Assembly (NCBI GenBank): GCA_003989085.1
Contig: RXIV01000017.1
Coordinates: 1 to 44,936, forward strand
Reading direction: 5' to 3'
DNA from: Candidatus Competibacteraceae bacterium
GTDB lineage: Bacteria > Pseudomonadota > Gammaproteobacteria > Competibacterales > Competibacteraceae
DNA: 44,936 nucleotides
Shown here in pieces: positions 1 through 7,373 of the stretch. A program made the position numbers and the translations under genes. Positions within the stretch are counted from its first letter, which is position 1; the number at the start of each line of letters is the position of its first letter. The notes beneath the pieces were generated by a model. It was not told where the DNA came from, searched no databases, and saw only the letters and a program-made list of their open reading frames with translations.

Positions 1-78
1 CCTTTAGGTGGTTCCTAAGAGTTGGGGCCGCGTTAGCGACCCCTCTGTAGCCGCTTTGAGCGGCTCATAATCTAAAGT

Positions 79-95
79 CCCCGGCTCTGCCGGGG
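79..95 (-). terminator. Hairpin after the 59-aa gene
   Basis: A perfect 7-bp stem (CCCCGGC/GCCGGGG) with a 3-nt loop lies just past the stop of the minus-strand gene ending at 101. There is no clear U-run, so it is a weak rho-independent terminator at best. Two more hairpins (AGCCGCT-TTG-AGCGGCT near 49-65, and a GGGG(C)CGC-GTTA-GCG(A)CCCC stem near 24-44) lie beyond it, so this edge may be part of the structured repeat tract seen elsewhere. Confidence 0.4.
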
Positions 96-100
96 GATAT

Positions 101-280
101 TTACTCTCGTGCTTCGGTATAAAGCTCTGAGGACTGTTCTTCAAGGGTTCTTGTGCTCAAACCTTCAAATGGCAAACCGTATTTACAAAGCAATTGCCCA
201 AGGTGAGTACTATAGTGAACTAAATCGCCGATATCGCTTAGAACCTGCGGCAAGAAATAATCAAGCGTTTCGTTATTCAT
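101..280 (-). CDS. Small hypothetical protein, 59 aa, downstream of DUF2958
   Basis: Unrecognised 59-residue protein beginning MNNETLDYF and ending in an acidic, Glu/Ser-rich tail. The ATG at 280 is chosen because an AGGA Shine-Dalgarno sits about 8 nt upstream; the open frame extends further upstream, but only through the coding sequence of the DUF2958 gene in another frame. It starts 11 bp after the DUF2958 stop, so the two are probably co-transcribed. No signal peptide or membrane segment is visible. Probably a helical accessory plasmid protein; function unknown. Confidence 0.6.
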   Translation of the reverse strand: MNNETLDYFLPQVLSDIGDLVHYSTHLGQLLCKYGLPFEGLSTRTLEEQSSELYTEARE

Positions 281-291
281 TGTCCGGTCCT

Positions 292-645
292 CTAATTCTT
301 TTCTACAATTCTGCCAGCTTCGCGAGCGTTCTTGGAATACTCCAAGAGACTCTTTGTTGCCTTGAAAGAAAGGTCGCGTTCTACAGGTAACCCAAGATTC
401 CCGCGCAATCGCGCAATTTCTGAAATACTCACATAGCCCAATTCGGGAAAGCCTAAGCCAAGGTCGCAAAGACCAAAAGCAATATCAGGGTCTTCGGGGT
501 CAAGTTCTGAGAGTAACCAAGTACAACCGGCATCCGGTGTAAACAGTTTCACTACCGGCCAGTGATTGCTATCTTGGTTTTTCTGGCTTTCTATTCCGTT
601 CTCAATCATCTTGATTCGCTGTTCGTTGGTTAATAATGGTTTCAT
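292..645 (-). CDS. DUF2958 domain protein, 117 aa
   Basis: The protein matches the DUF2958 signature almost throughout: an N-terminal LLTNEQR stretch, VVKLFTPDAGCTWLLSELDP (about residues 31-50), then PDIAFGLCDLGLGFPELGYVS and a GLPVERDL block. Family function is unknown, but it is typical of plasmids and integrative elements, often near antirestriction and transfer genes. This agrees with the ardC genes here. The start is supported by an AGGAGG site 6 nt upstream of ATG. The length is normal for the family. It precedes the 59-aa gene in the same transcription unit, and a perfect inverted repeat lies just upstream of its start. Confidence 0.88.
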   Translation of the reverse strand: MKPLLTNEQRIKMIENGIESQKNQDSNHWPVVKLFTPDAGCTWLLSELDPEDPDIAFGLCDLGLGFPELGYVSISEIARLRGNLGLPVERDLSFKATKSLLEYSKNAREAGRIVEKN

Positions 646-672
646 ATTGCCTCCTTATTTTTTATTGGCGTT

Positions 673-694
673 GAAGTTAATTGCGATTAACTTC
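673..694. promoter_or_regulatory. Inverted repeat upstream of the DUF2958 gene
   Basis: GAAGTTAAT-TGCG-ATTAACTTC is a perfect 9-bp inverted repeat with a 4-nt spacer, 28 bp upstream of the DUF2958 start. It could be an operator for an unknown repressor or a 5'-UTR hairpin. No regulator gene adjoins it. Confidence 0.45.
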
Positions 695-842
695 TGCCTG
701 TCTGGCGAAGACCGGGGAGGCAAACGCATAGGCCAAAAGCAAGGGAGGGGAATCACCCGACTTGCACGAAGCGCAGCGTAGGAAAGTTGGGGAAACCCTT
801 GCTGAAGCGCCTTGCGTGCGCTAGGGGCGGAGCCCCTTAGTC

Positions 843-940
843 CGGGGCGTTACGGGGTGTCCCCGTAGATGGGGGTAGCGGAAAACAGCTTCTGGTTGCA
901 GCTAGGGGGAAGGCTTTCCCCTCTTGAGGATTAAAGCTGA
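843..940. repeat. Structured dispersed repeat, family B, copy 1
   Basis: This block of about 98 bp recurs at 44528-44625 in the same orientation. Shared parts are a GGGGCGTT(A/G)CGGGG start, a C-rich return arm, a GGGGGTA block, an AAAC..GCTT stem and an AGGGGGAAGGCTTTC hairpin. Stems differ between copies by compensatory changes: ACGGGG/CCCCGT here against GCGGGG/CCCCGC in copy 2, and AACAG/CTGGTT here against AACGG/CCGTT there. This suggests conserved secondary structure. The rest of 646-1076 contains no credible gene; 950-1070 is AT-rich. Confidence 0.65.
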
Positions 941-1076
941 ATATCAAATAATTAACGGCGGTAGATATAAAGCGAATATGCTTTATAAAGTGCTTTATTA
1001 TTAGCTTTACGAATGTAAAGTACCCGATCTCGCTTGCCGGTTGCGGCTAGGAACCAAGGTCGGGAGAGAGATTATT

Positions 1077-1247
1077 TATCGAACGTGCCGCGCCTGGCGG
1101 CTTAGCTTCCCGTGCCCTTCCTCCCGTTCGTGAAGATTGAGGGCACGGGGGATGGGTGGGGTATCTCCCAAGCGCGAGAGCGCGGGGGAATACCGGGGGG
1201 CCGGGCTTTGCGGATCTCCCGCGAAGTCGGGAATCCGCTTAAAGCCC
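1077..1247. repeat. Structured dispersed repeat, family A, copy 1
   Basis: This 171-bp block recurs at 7098-7275 with roughly 90% identity. Modules in order: a GCCGC..GCGGC hairpin (about 1087-1101); a GAGGGCACG-type segment pairing back to CGTGCCCTTC; a long hairpin at 1160-1194 (GGTAT..ATACC outside, GCGC-GAGA-GCGC with a GNRA tetraloop inside); and a GGGCTTT/AAAGCCC stem enclosing GCGGAT..ATCCGC and TCCCG..CGGGA at about 1204-1247. The hairpin module recurs four more times at 44.05-44.73 kb. From 1248 to 1375 there is no gene. Confidence 0.75.
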
Positions 1248-1375
1248 TTCTCTACCGACATTGTAATGCTGGATATGTACCTTAACTCCGTTTTCTGAAG
1301 CGACCCCACTAGGTAATTTCGCCAAGCAGATCAACTGAAATTTATATACTCAAGCACTTCCTCTTATTGTGAATT

Positions 1376-1430
1376 ATAACAAAGTTATTATATGTTAGTG
1401 AAAAATACTAACTTTAGATAACTTTGTTAT
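1376..1430. promoter_or_regulatory. Nested palindrome overlapping the ATPase start
   Basis: ATAACAAAGTTAT (1376-1388) is mirrored by ATAACTTTGTTAT (1418-1430), a perfect 13-bp inverted repeat. Each half is itself an ATAAC-N3-GTTAT palindrome. Between them GTTAGT (1394-1399) pairs with ACTAAC (1407-1412). The array covers the promoter region and the first codons of the ATPase gene, so it is probably an operator for two dimers, perhaps autoregulatory. Confidence 0.55.
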
Positions 1431-2596
1431 ACTTGGACCCAAGAACTAATCCCTACTCTCCCGGTGCTGGTAATCCTCCTCCTGAACTTGCAGGTCGGAA
1501 TGATCTCATTGAAAAAGCTACTATTGCACTAGACCGGCTTCGAGCGGGCCGTTCTACTAGAAGCATGTTGTTTGTAGGTCTTCGCGGAGTTGGTAAGACT
1601 GTGTTGCTTAATCACATGGCAATGCAAACCGAAGCTCAAGGGTTTGTTGTTATGTTCATCGAAGTTCCAGAGAAACGGTCTCTCCCAGCGGTATTGATTC
1701 CCCCATTACGAACGGCTCTCATCAAGCTTGACCGCATTGCTGCTAGCGGGGTGCTTGCAAAACGGGCTTTAAAAGCTCTTGGCAGTTTTGTCAGTGCAAT
1801 GAAGGTAAAATATCAAGATATTGAATTCGGCGTTGATATCGGTAAAGAACAAGGAACCGCAGATACTGGTGACCTGGAACACGATCTTTGTGAACTCTTT
1901 GTGGAGCTGGGCCAAGCGGCAAAAGAAAAGAATACAGCCGTCGTGCTTTTTGTTGATGAGCTTCAATATGTCAAAGAAGATGAACTTGCTTCTTTGATTA
2001 CTGCTCTTCATCGGTGCTCTCAGAGACAATTGCCGATTGCTCTCATGGGAGCTGGCTTGCCTCAACTTGTGGGACAAGCAGGGCGTGTTAAGTCCTATGC
2101 AGAGAGGCTATTTGAATTTCCAGAGATAGGACCACTAATAGCATTAGAGCTACCTGCTAAAAAATTAGGTGTTGCTTATACTAAAGAAGCCTTGTCGGAA
2201 ATTTTGTTGCAGACACAAGCTTATCCATATTTTCTCCAAGAGTGGGGCAAGCATAGTTGGCAATGTGCAAAAAGCTCTCCCATTTTACAAGAAGATGTAA
2301 TTGCAGCTACCGAGGTAGCTGTTTCCGATCTCGACGCCAGTTTCTTCCGTGTTAGGTTTGATCGCCTAACACCAAGAGAGAAAAAATATTTGCGGGCAAT
2401 GGCCGAACTTGGGGCAGGCCCACATCGCTCTGGGGATATTGCTCAGCTCTTGAGCAAGGGAGTCCAAGCGGTCGCTCCTACTCGGTCATCTCTCATCGCT
2501 AAGGGAATGATCTACAGTCTGTCGCATGGCGATAATAGTTTTACAGTCCCTTTGTTCGACGGCTACATGAAGCGAGTTATGCCCGACTGGCGTTAG
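1424..2596 (+). CDS. P-loop ATPase of the archaeal ATPase / Orc-Cdc6-like type
   Basis: A 390-aa ATPase. Walker A is GLRGVGKT at about residues 52-59; Walker B is VVLFVDELQ at about 171-179; a sensor-like stretch ALMGAGLPQL follows, and the C-terminus looks like a winged helix. The N-terminal NPYSPGAGNPPPELAGR motif resembles widespread 'ATP-binding proteins' of unknown function. Such STAND/Cdc6-like ATPases act in DNA binding, regulation or defence; which applies here is inference. The start is uncertain: TTG at 1424 or TTG at 1433, with no Shine-Dalgarno and both close to the nested palindrome, so leaderless translation is possible. Base composition is more AT-rich than the acuI/dddY island. 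Confidence 0.8.
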   Translation: MLYLDPRTNPYSPGAGNPPPELAGRNDLIEKATIALDRLRAGRSTRSMLFVGLRGVGKTVLLNHMAMQTEAQGFVVMFIEVPEKRSLPAVLIPPLRTALIKLDRIAASGVLAKRALKALGSFVSAMKVKYQDIEFGVDIGKEQGTADTGDLEHDLCELFVELGQAAKEKNTAVVLFVDELQYVKEDELASLITALHRCSQRQLPIALMGAGLPQLVGQAGRVKSYAERLFEFPEIGPLIALELPAKKLGVAYTKEALSEILLQTQAYPYFLQEWGKHSWQCAKSSPILQEDVIAATEVAVSDLDASFFRVRFDRLTPREKKYLRAMAELGAGPHRSGDIAQLLSKGVQAVAPTRSSLIAKGMIYSLSHGDNSFTVPLFDGYMKRVMPDWR

Positions 2597-2634
2597 TGTC
2601 TTGCCTCACTGCCATTCAGTTAAGCGAATCTCTT

Positions 2635-3066
2635 TTAATAACAATGCTTTTTCTGTCGACGATGGAAATCGAGCAAGACTCTAGCAGAAGTTTTCTGACG
2701 GGGCGGACAGCATTGCGGACGCGCGCAAGTCGGATGGGTCAGAAACAACACGGTCAACCGCTCGATCAAGGGTTGGGTGTCCAGGTTGCTCGACAACAGG
2801 TCCAGGGTGTGGTGTTTGATGGCATTGAAGGAGACCGCCCGATTGACCGTCTGGGGATGACGGGTTTCTCTCGCATCGAATTGGGCTTGTGCCGTCTCGG
2901 TCAAAATCGATTCCAAGCCAGTCAAGTACACGGTCACATGAAAGTCCTGCCGGACGGCTTGGGCCCCGAGGCCCGAGAAATTTTCCAGGTCCAAGCGGGT
3001 CTTGAGTACGCCATAGAAGGTTTCCACGCCCCAGCGCCAATGGTACAACCACGGCAAACAGCGTAC
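2635..3066 (-). pseudogene. IS4-family transposase, C-terminal fragment
   Basis: The minus strand encodes the C-terminal part of an IS4-type DDE transposase: YHWRWGVETFYGVLK carries the Y(2)R(3)E(6)K signature with the catalytic Glu. It is followed by a normal-looking tail (VRQDFHVTVYLTGLESIL, AIKHHTLDLL). Upstream, near 3066, the homology stops abruptly and the plus strand becomes Tn3 transposase sequence, so the N-terminal two thirds and one end are gone. It is a remnant, not an active element. Confidence 0.8.
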
Positions 3067-3070
3067 CCGC

Positions 3071-3499
3071 GTGAACGCTGCGGCGCAGAACCGCATCACG
3101 CTGGCCCGCACCTGGGGCGGCGGCGATGTGGCCTCGGCCGACGGCATGCGCTTCGTGGTGCCGGTGCGTACCCTCCACGCCGGGCCAAACCCGTTGGCGC
3201 AAGCTATCGCCGAGATCGGCCGCATCGACAAGACCATCCACACGCTGAACTTCATCGACGACGAGACCCGTCGGCGTGGCACGCTGCTGCAACTCAACCT
3301 CGGCGAAGGTCGGCACAGCCTGGCAGGCGAAGTCTTCCACGGCAAGCGCGGCGAACTCTTCCAGCGCTACCGCGAAGGGCAGGAAGACCAGTTGAGCGCG
3401 CTCGGCCTGGTCGTGAACATCATCGTGCTGTGGAATACCCTGTACATGGACGCTGTGCGTGGCGAGCTACGGCCGTTGACCAAAATGGATGATGACTAA
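3071..3499 (+). pseudogene. tnpA: Tn3-family transposase TnpA, internally deleted C-terminal fragment
   Basis: The frame begins in the TnpA catalytic region (QNRITLARTWGGGDVASADGMRF, with the first DDE Asp) and runs to HAGPNP. It then jumps in frame to LAQAIAEIGRIDKT and the normal C-terminus (LNLGEGRH with the catalytic Glu, YREGQEDQLSALGLVVN, LWNTLYM). By comparison with full-length Tn3-family transposases about 180 residues are missing, including the second catalytic Asp, as well as everything N-terminal. It cannot be active. An apparent 38-bp Tn3 terminal repeat follows 2 bp after the stop. Confidence 0.85.
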
Positions 3500-3501
3500 A
3501 G

Positions 3502-3539
3502 CTTAAGTCGGTTCCCTGTTCCATTGCTCCCCGAACCCC
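3502..3539. repeat. Candidate Tn3-family 38-bp terminal inverted repeat
   Basis: Immediately after tnpA the sequence runs from CTTAAGTCGG to CGAACCCC, 38 bp in all. Read inwards it starts GGGG and ends TTAAG, as Tn3-family ends commonly do, and it is the expected distance from the tnpA stop. No partner copy was found by eye in the window. Confidence 0.5.
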
Positions 3540-3573
3540 AATTTGGACGGACGGAATTTTCTGGGGTTTGGGC

Positions 3574-4323
3574 TTACAACCCCGATTGGTTGTGCCGGAC
3601 TCTCGATGTACAAGCTTGAGCGTACTTTTCGCCCAGATCGGCGATTTGCTCGTTCAACGCGGCGATGGCTGAATCGGCGTCACGCGCCTGAAGCGCGGCT
3701 AGGATGCTTTCGTGTTGGGAGACTAGGCGCTGCCGTTTCCGGAACTGATACACCACCATATTGGCAACCGGCTGCAGGGCGTCGATCACCGTCAGCACGA
3801 TAAATTTCAGCAGTGCGTTATCCGTGGCGTCCGCCAGAACGCGATGAAAGCGCACATCGGATGCGCAGAAATCCACATCGCTGAGCTCGGGATCACGCTG
3901 AATATCCAGTTCCACTGCCAGTGCGACCAAATGAGCGTCCGTCCGTCGCTCCGCCGCTAGGCGACAGCACAAAGTTTCGAGCCCTTGGCGGGTTTCGGCG
4001 ATGTCAGCCAGATTGAACTCCCCCATCCCCACCAACAGGGTCATGGCGTTGGTCAGGTTGAGGCGTACTTCGTCCTGACTGGGACGATTGACGAAGGTGC
4101 CTCCGGTCGGGCCACGGCGCGAGCGGATCAGATGCTGGGCCGCCAAGCGTTTGAGCGCCTCGCGGATGGTCGGGCGCGACACCTCGAAGCGAGCCGCCAA
4201 TTCTTCCTCGGTCGGCAAGCGTTCATCCACCTTGAGACTGCCTTTGACAATTGCCTCACGAATATTTTCCGCGATCTGCTTGGCCAGACTTTCCGTGATC
4301 AACGGTTCGAATTTGATGGACAT
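3574..4323 (-). CDS. GntR/FadR-subfamily transcriptional regulator
   Basis: A 249-aa regulator. The N-terminal winged helix-turn-helix (about residues 10-75) contains LPTEEELAARFEVSRPTIREALKRL, the GntR DNA-binding motif. The C-terminal helical FCD domain (about 95-225) has conserved metal/ligand-site positions in DVRFHRVL and SQHESILAAL. Members sense small organic acids or acyl-CoAs and bind T-N-GT-N3-AC-N-A operators. It is divergent from acuI-dddY across 254 bp that contain exactly such a site, so it probably represses or controls the acuI-dddY operon. Acrylate, DMSP or an acyl-CoA as the inducer is inference. The ATG at 4323 is preceded by a modest AGGTAA site. Confidence 0.88.
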   Translation of the reverse strand: MSIKFEPLITESLAKQIAENIREAIVKGSLKVDERLPTEEELAARFEVSRPTIREALKRLAAQHLIRSRRGPTGGTFVNRPSQDEVRLNLTNAMTLLVGMGEFNLADIAETRQGLETLCCRLAAERRTDAHLVALAVELDIQRDPELSDVDFCASDVRFHRVLADATDNALLKFIVLTVIDALQPVANMVVYQFRKRQRLVSQHESILAALQARDADSAIAALNEQIADLGEKYAQACTSRVRHNQSGL

Positions 4324-4446
4324 ATCGTTACCTGCACTGGGTCCGCTGCAATAGCATCGACCGTTGATATTTCATAACTACTTGTCTTTATTTATTTAAT
4401 GATCAGCATACCAGACTTGCAGTGATTTGTTAATTTATTATTTCAG

Positions 4447-4483
4447 TATTTGTTTGACAAATAAACCTATATTCAAATAATAT
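4447..4483 (+). promoter_or_regulatory. acuI-dddY promoter with a GntR/FadR-type operator over the -35 box
   Basis: TATTTGT-TTG-ACAAATA (4447-4463) is a perfect 7-bp inverted repeat containing TTGT-TTG-ACAA, the FadR-subfamily GT-N3-AC operator form. The -35 hexamer TTGACA (4454-4459) is inside it. TAATAT (4478-4483) is 18 bp downstream as a -10. A bound repressor would therefore block the promoter. The rest of 4324-4577 is AT-rich up to about 4490 and then normal leader. Confidence 0.65.
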
Positions 4484-4577
4484 TTGTTCATCGACCCCAA
4501 CCAACGCAAGGTCGTTACCACTCCCATCGGATTACGGAATCCACACAACCTCAAACCCTGCAAAGGAGACACCTACC

Positions 4578-5579
4578 ATGCCCCAAAACACCTTCAAAGC
4601 CCTGGTCCTGACCCAGGAAGGCAAGAAAACCGTTGCCACCATCCAACAACTTGCTCTCGACGATCTGCCCGAGGGCGATGTGCTAGTGGCGGTGGAATAC
4701 TCCTCACTCAACTACAAGGATGGTTTGGCGGTAACCGGCAAGGGCAAGATCGTGCGCCAGTTTCCGATGGTGCCGGGTGTCGATCTGGCCGGCACGGTGC
4801 TGGAATCCAGCGCTCCCGACTACCAAGTCGGCGACAAAGTGGTGCTGACTGGTTGGAGCGTGGGTGAGCGTTATTGGGGCGGTTATACCCAGAAAGCCCG
4901 GCTGCAATCCCGCTGGCTGGTGCCACTGCCAGCCGGGATGGATACCAAAACCGCCATGGCCATCGGCACCGCCGGTTTCACCGCCATGCTGTGCGTCATG
5001 GCGCTGGAAGAGGCGGGCATCCTCCCCGACGGCGACAAGCCCATCCTGGTGACTGGTGCCAGCGGCGGGGTCGGCAGCGTGGCGGTGGCGCTGCTGGCCA
5101 AGCTCGGTTACACGGTGCATGCGGTCAGCGGTCGCCCGGAAACCGAGGGCTATCTGCGCGAACTGGGCGCCACCGGCTTTGTGAGCCGTGAGGAAATGAA
5201 TCAACCCCCCAAGCCGTTGGAAGCACAGCGCTGGGCTGGGGCGGTGGACACGGTCGGTAGCACGATGCTGGCGCGGGTTCTGGCCGAAATCGACTACGGC
5301 GGCGCGGTGGCGGCCTGCGGGCTGGCCGGTGGCGCGGATCTGCCGACCACCGTCATGCCGTTCATTTTGCGTGGCGTCAAGCTGCTCGGCGTGGATTCGG
5401 TGATGTGTCCCTTTGCCCGACGCCAGCAAGCCTGGGCGCGATTGGTCCAAGATCTTCCCGGCAACGCCTTGCAAAGCATCTCCCATGTCGCTTCGTTGGA
5501 AGAGGTGCCTCAACTGGCTGATGACATCATCGCCGGTCGGGTACGCGGCCGGATCGTGGTGGACCCCAATGCTTCCTGA
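4578..5579 (+). CDS. acuI: Acrylyl-CoA reductase (NADPH), AcuI/YhdH family
   Basis: A 333-aa medium-chain dehydrogenase/reductase of the zinc-independent AcuI/YhdH type. The N-terminal GroES-like half contains EYSSLNYKDGLAVTGKGK and PGVDLAGTV. The Rossmann half carries the NADPH-binding VTGASGGVGSVAVALL motif (about residues 159-174). The C-terminus ends in GRVRGRIVVDPN, typical of the family. The reaction is NADPH-dependent reduction of acryloyl-CoA to propionyl-CoA, which removes the toxic product of DMSP-derived acrylate. A strong AAGGAGA site lies about 9 nt before ATG. It is upstream of dddY in the same direction (75-bp gap), which supports this role over a generic quinone-reductase role. 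Confidence 0.92.
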   Translation: MPQNTFKALVLTQEGKKTVATIQQLALDDLPEGDVLVAVEYSSLNYKDGLAVTGKGKIVRQFPMVPGVDLAGTVLESSAPDYQVGDKVVLTGWSVGERYWGGYTQKARLQSRWLVPLPAGMDTKTAMAIGTAGFTAMLCVMALEEAGILPDGDKPILVTGASGGVGSVAVALLAKLGYTVHAVSGRPETEGYLRELGATGFVSREEMNQPPKPLEAQRWAGAVDTVGSTMLARVLAEIDYGGAVAACGLAGGADLPTTVMPFILRGVKLLGVDSVMCPFARRQQAWARLVQDLPGNALQSISHVASLEEVPQLADDIIAGRVRGRIVVDPNAS

Positions 5580-5654
5580 GAAAAGCAGCCGCTAACGATA
5601 AGAACTTACGACAGCGAAGGTCCTGAGAACCTACCAAAGTGAGGAGAAGAGACA

Positions 5655-6860
5655 ATGCGCGAACATATCATCGGTTTTGCGATGGCCCCGATGCTAGCCT
5701 GCTCTCTGGCCCAGGCCGCGAATTTTCAATGTCAAGATGACGTGAAGCCACCACAGTACACGGCCGAAGAGCAGCAGCTTGTCGACCAGTTCTGGGATGA
5801 GGCACTGGTTTACCTCCGTGAATATCTGCAGGTGCTGGAAACACCCACCGGCCAGTGCAAGGACTCGGCGGAGGCCACGATCCAAACCTATCTTTCCGCA
5901 ACCCAGAAAAAGCAGACCCGCTGCATTCTGAAATACCGGGATATGGAATTGATAGCGAAGCACCTCAAGGCGATTCTGGCTGAGCCGGACAAAGCGAAAG
6001 CCTGTTTCGATCCGCAAAAAAACTACAAGGAATTCGCGCTTTATACCCCCAGTCAGGAGGTACGGAACCTGTCGGCGGTCTCGAAATGGCTGGATCGACC
6101 CCTGTTGACCGATTACTACCAGAAAATGGGTGGGCCGATCGGCAAGGCGGGTCTGGAACTGAATGAAAACTTCCTGGCGGTCACCTCGCGCACCGATACG
6201 ACCCCGCACTGGAAAAACGATGTCAGCATCAAGGGATTGCCAACGCTGTGGTCTTCCATTGGCTGGATACCGTTCTACGCGGAAAATCCTGACGCGGGTG
6301 GCGACCGGTTCCGCGGCGGTTACCTCTACGCCGAGTTGATGGGACCATGGGGTAACTTGCGGATCGACGAGATCGACGGGGAGAAGGTCGGCGCGGAGAT
6401 CGGCATGACCGTCCAATTGTTCAATACCTCCTACCCCTACCACTATCACCATCCCCAGGAAATCTACATGACGCTGACCAAGCCACAATGCATCGACCAG
6501 AACCAATACATGGTCCTGCATTGGGATAGCGATCAGTTCAAGCAGGAACGGAGCGAGAAGGGCTGGACGGTGGCAATCGATGGTTCCAAGGGAAAATGGA
6601 AAAAGTGGTTCGCGAATCAGGATTCCAACAAGGAGTGGCTCACCTATTTCGAGCGAAACGCTATTCATGCCTTCTACGCCATAGAAGGCTGCAATCAGAC
6701 CATTAAGAATTCTGGTCTGGTGACCGTGTGGGCGCGCTCCACTTCGCGGGATAATGAGCAATCCACCCGCTTGTGTCGCCCTGCCGATAGCGGCAAAGGC
6801 GCAAAAACCATGCTGCCAGGAGATAAAGCAGTCTGCGATTTACACGACTGGAAGATCTGA
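5655..6860 (+). CDS. dddY: DMSP lyase DddY, periplasmic
   Basis: A 401-aa protein with a short signal peptide (residues 1-21, cut after AQA). The C-terminal cupin-like part contains [12 protein letters not shown]. Counting residues gives Tyr225, His263, His265, Glu269, Tyr271 and His338. As I recall from the published DddY structure, these are the numbers of the zinc ligands (His265, Glu269, His338), the catalytic Tyr271 and neighbouring active-site residues, so the active site looks intact and the length is normal. It cleaves dimethylsulfoniopropionate to dimethyl sulfide and acrylate in the periplasm. GAGGAGA precedes the ATG. Pairing with acuI and a divergent GntR gene fits a DMSP/acrylate module. 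A related cupin of unknown substrate is the alternative but is unlikely. Confidence 0.9.
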   Translation: MREHIIGFAMAPMLACSLAQAANFQCQDDVKPPQYTAEEQQLVDQFWDEALVYLREYLQVLETPTGQCKDSAEATIQTYLSATQKKQTRCILKYRDMELIAKHLKAILAEPDKAKACFDPQKNYKEFALYTPSQEVRNLSAVSKWLDRPLLTDYYQKMGGPIGKAGLELNENFLAVTSRTDTTPHWKNDVSIKGLPTLWSSIGWIPFYAENPDAGGDRFRGGYLYAELMGPWGNLRIDEIDGEKVGAEIGMTVQLFNTSYPYHYHHPQEIYMTLTKPQCIDQNQYMVLHWDSDQFKQERSEKGWTVAIDGSKGKWKKWFANQDSNKEWLTYFERNAIHAFYAIEGCNQTIKNSGLVTVWARSTSRDNEQSTRLCRPADSGKGAKTMLPGDKAVCDLHDWKI

Positions 6861-6916
6861 TACCAAGAGAGTTTGACGTCTGTTTTGCGTTTTCGGACAA
6901 ACATTCCACTGAGAAA

Positions 6917-7097
6917 ATGCCCGTGCATCACCGCACTGCCCTCTACCTGCGCATCTCCACGGCGGATCAGAAACCGGATCGGCAGTTCGATGACCTACGC
7001 GCCTACGCCGCGCGGGCCCACCTCACCATCGTCCGGGCCTTCGCCTCGGAGCAGGCGGCGCGCCGCCCCGAACGAGGCCGCCGAGCAGCGGATGATG
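6917..7097 (+). pseudogene. Serine recombinase (resolvase) N-terminal fragment
   Basis: The frame starts RTALYLRISTADQKPDRQFDDLRAYAARA, the N-terminal catalytic domain of a resolvase/invertase; the nucleophile is the Ser of LRIS. After about 40 residues the homology decays, and the gene is cut at 7098, where a family-A structured repeat begins. The rest of the catalytic domain and the DNA-binding domain are absent. It may be the resolvase of the same Tn3-like transposon whose tnpA remnant lies at 3071-3499, in which case acuI-dddY sat inside that transposon. Confidence 0.75.
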
Positions 7098-7275
7098 TAT
7101 CGAACGTGCCGCGCTTGGCGCGGCTTAGCTTCCCGTGCCCTTCCTCCCGTTCGTTAAGATTGAGGGCACGAGGGATGGTTAAGGCGCGGTATCTCCCAAG
7201 CGCGAGAGCGCTGGGGAATACCGGGGGGCCGGGCTTTGCGGATCTCCCGCGAAGTCGGGAATCCGCTTAAAGCCC
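7098..7275. repeat. Structured dispersed repeat, family A, copy 2
   Basis: A 178-bp near-copy of 1077-1247 with the same modules: a GCCGCGC-TTG-GCGCGGC hairpin; a long hairpin at 7188-7222 with an AGCGC-GAGA-GCGCT core; and a GGGCTTT/AAAGCCC stem enclosing two nested stems. A short GTCGCGCCCGTGCGTCC element follows at about 7286-7302, resembling the third hairpin module of the 44-kb copies. Its left boundary coincides with the point where the resolvase gene is lost. Between 7276 and 7373 there is only this and the ardC terminator. Confidence 0.75.
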
Positions 7276-7334
7276 GTATCAACAACGAGTCGCGCCCGTG
7301 CGTCCGCCTAGAAAGTGAAACGCTACCCATAAAA

Positions 7335-7363
7335 CCCCTACCAGGGGGGAGCCCTGGTAGGGG
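7335..7363 (-). terminator. Rho-independent terminator of ardC (copy 1)
   Basis: A perfect 12-bp stem (CCCCTACCAGGG / CCCTGGTAGGGG) with a 5-nt loop. Read on the minus strand it is followed by TTTTAT. It lies 10 bp past the ardC stop codon. Confidence 0.8.
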
Positions 7364-7373
7364 GTAAACGGCC

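Noticed and set aside
2596..3492. 298-aa plus-strand frame after the ATPase gene
   Set aside because: It is antisense to the IS4 fragment and out of frame with the Tn3 fragment; its translation has no family features.
4704..6761. Long antisense frames under acuI and dddY
   Set aside because: They arise from high GC at third positions; the sense genes are well identified.
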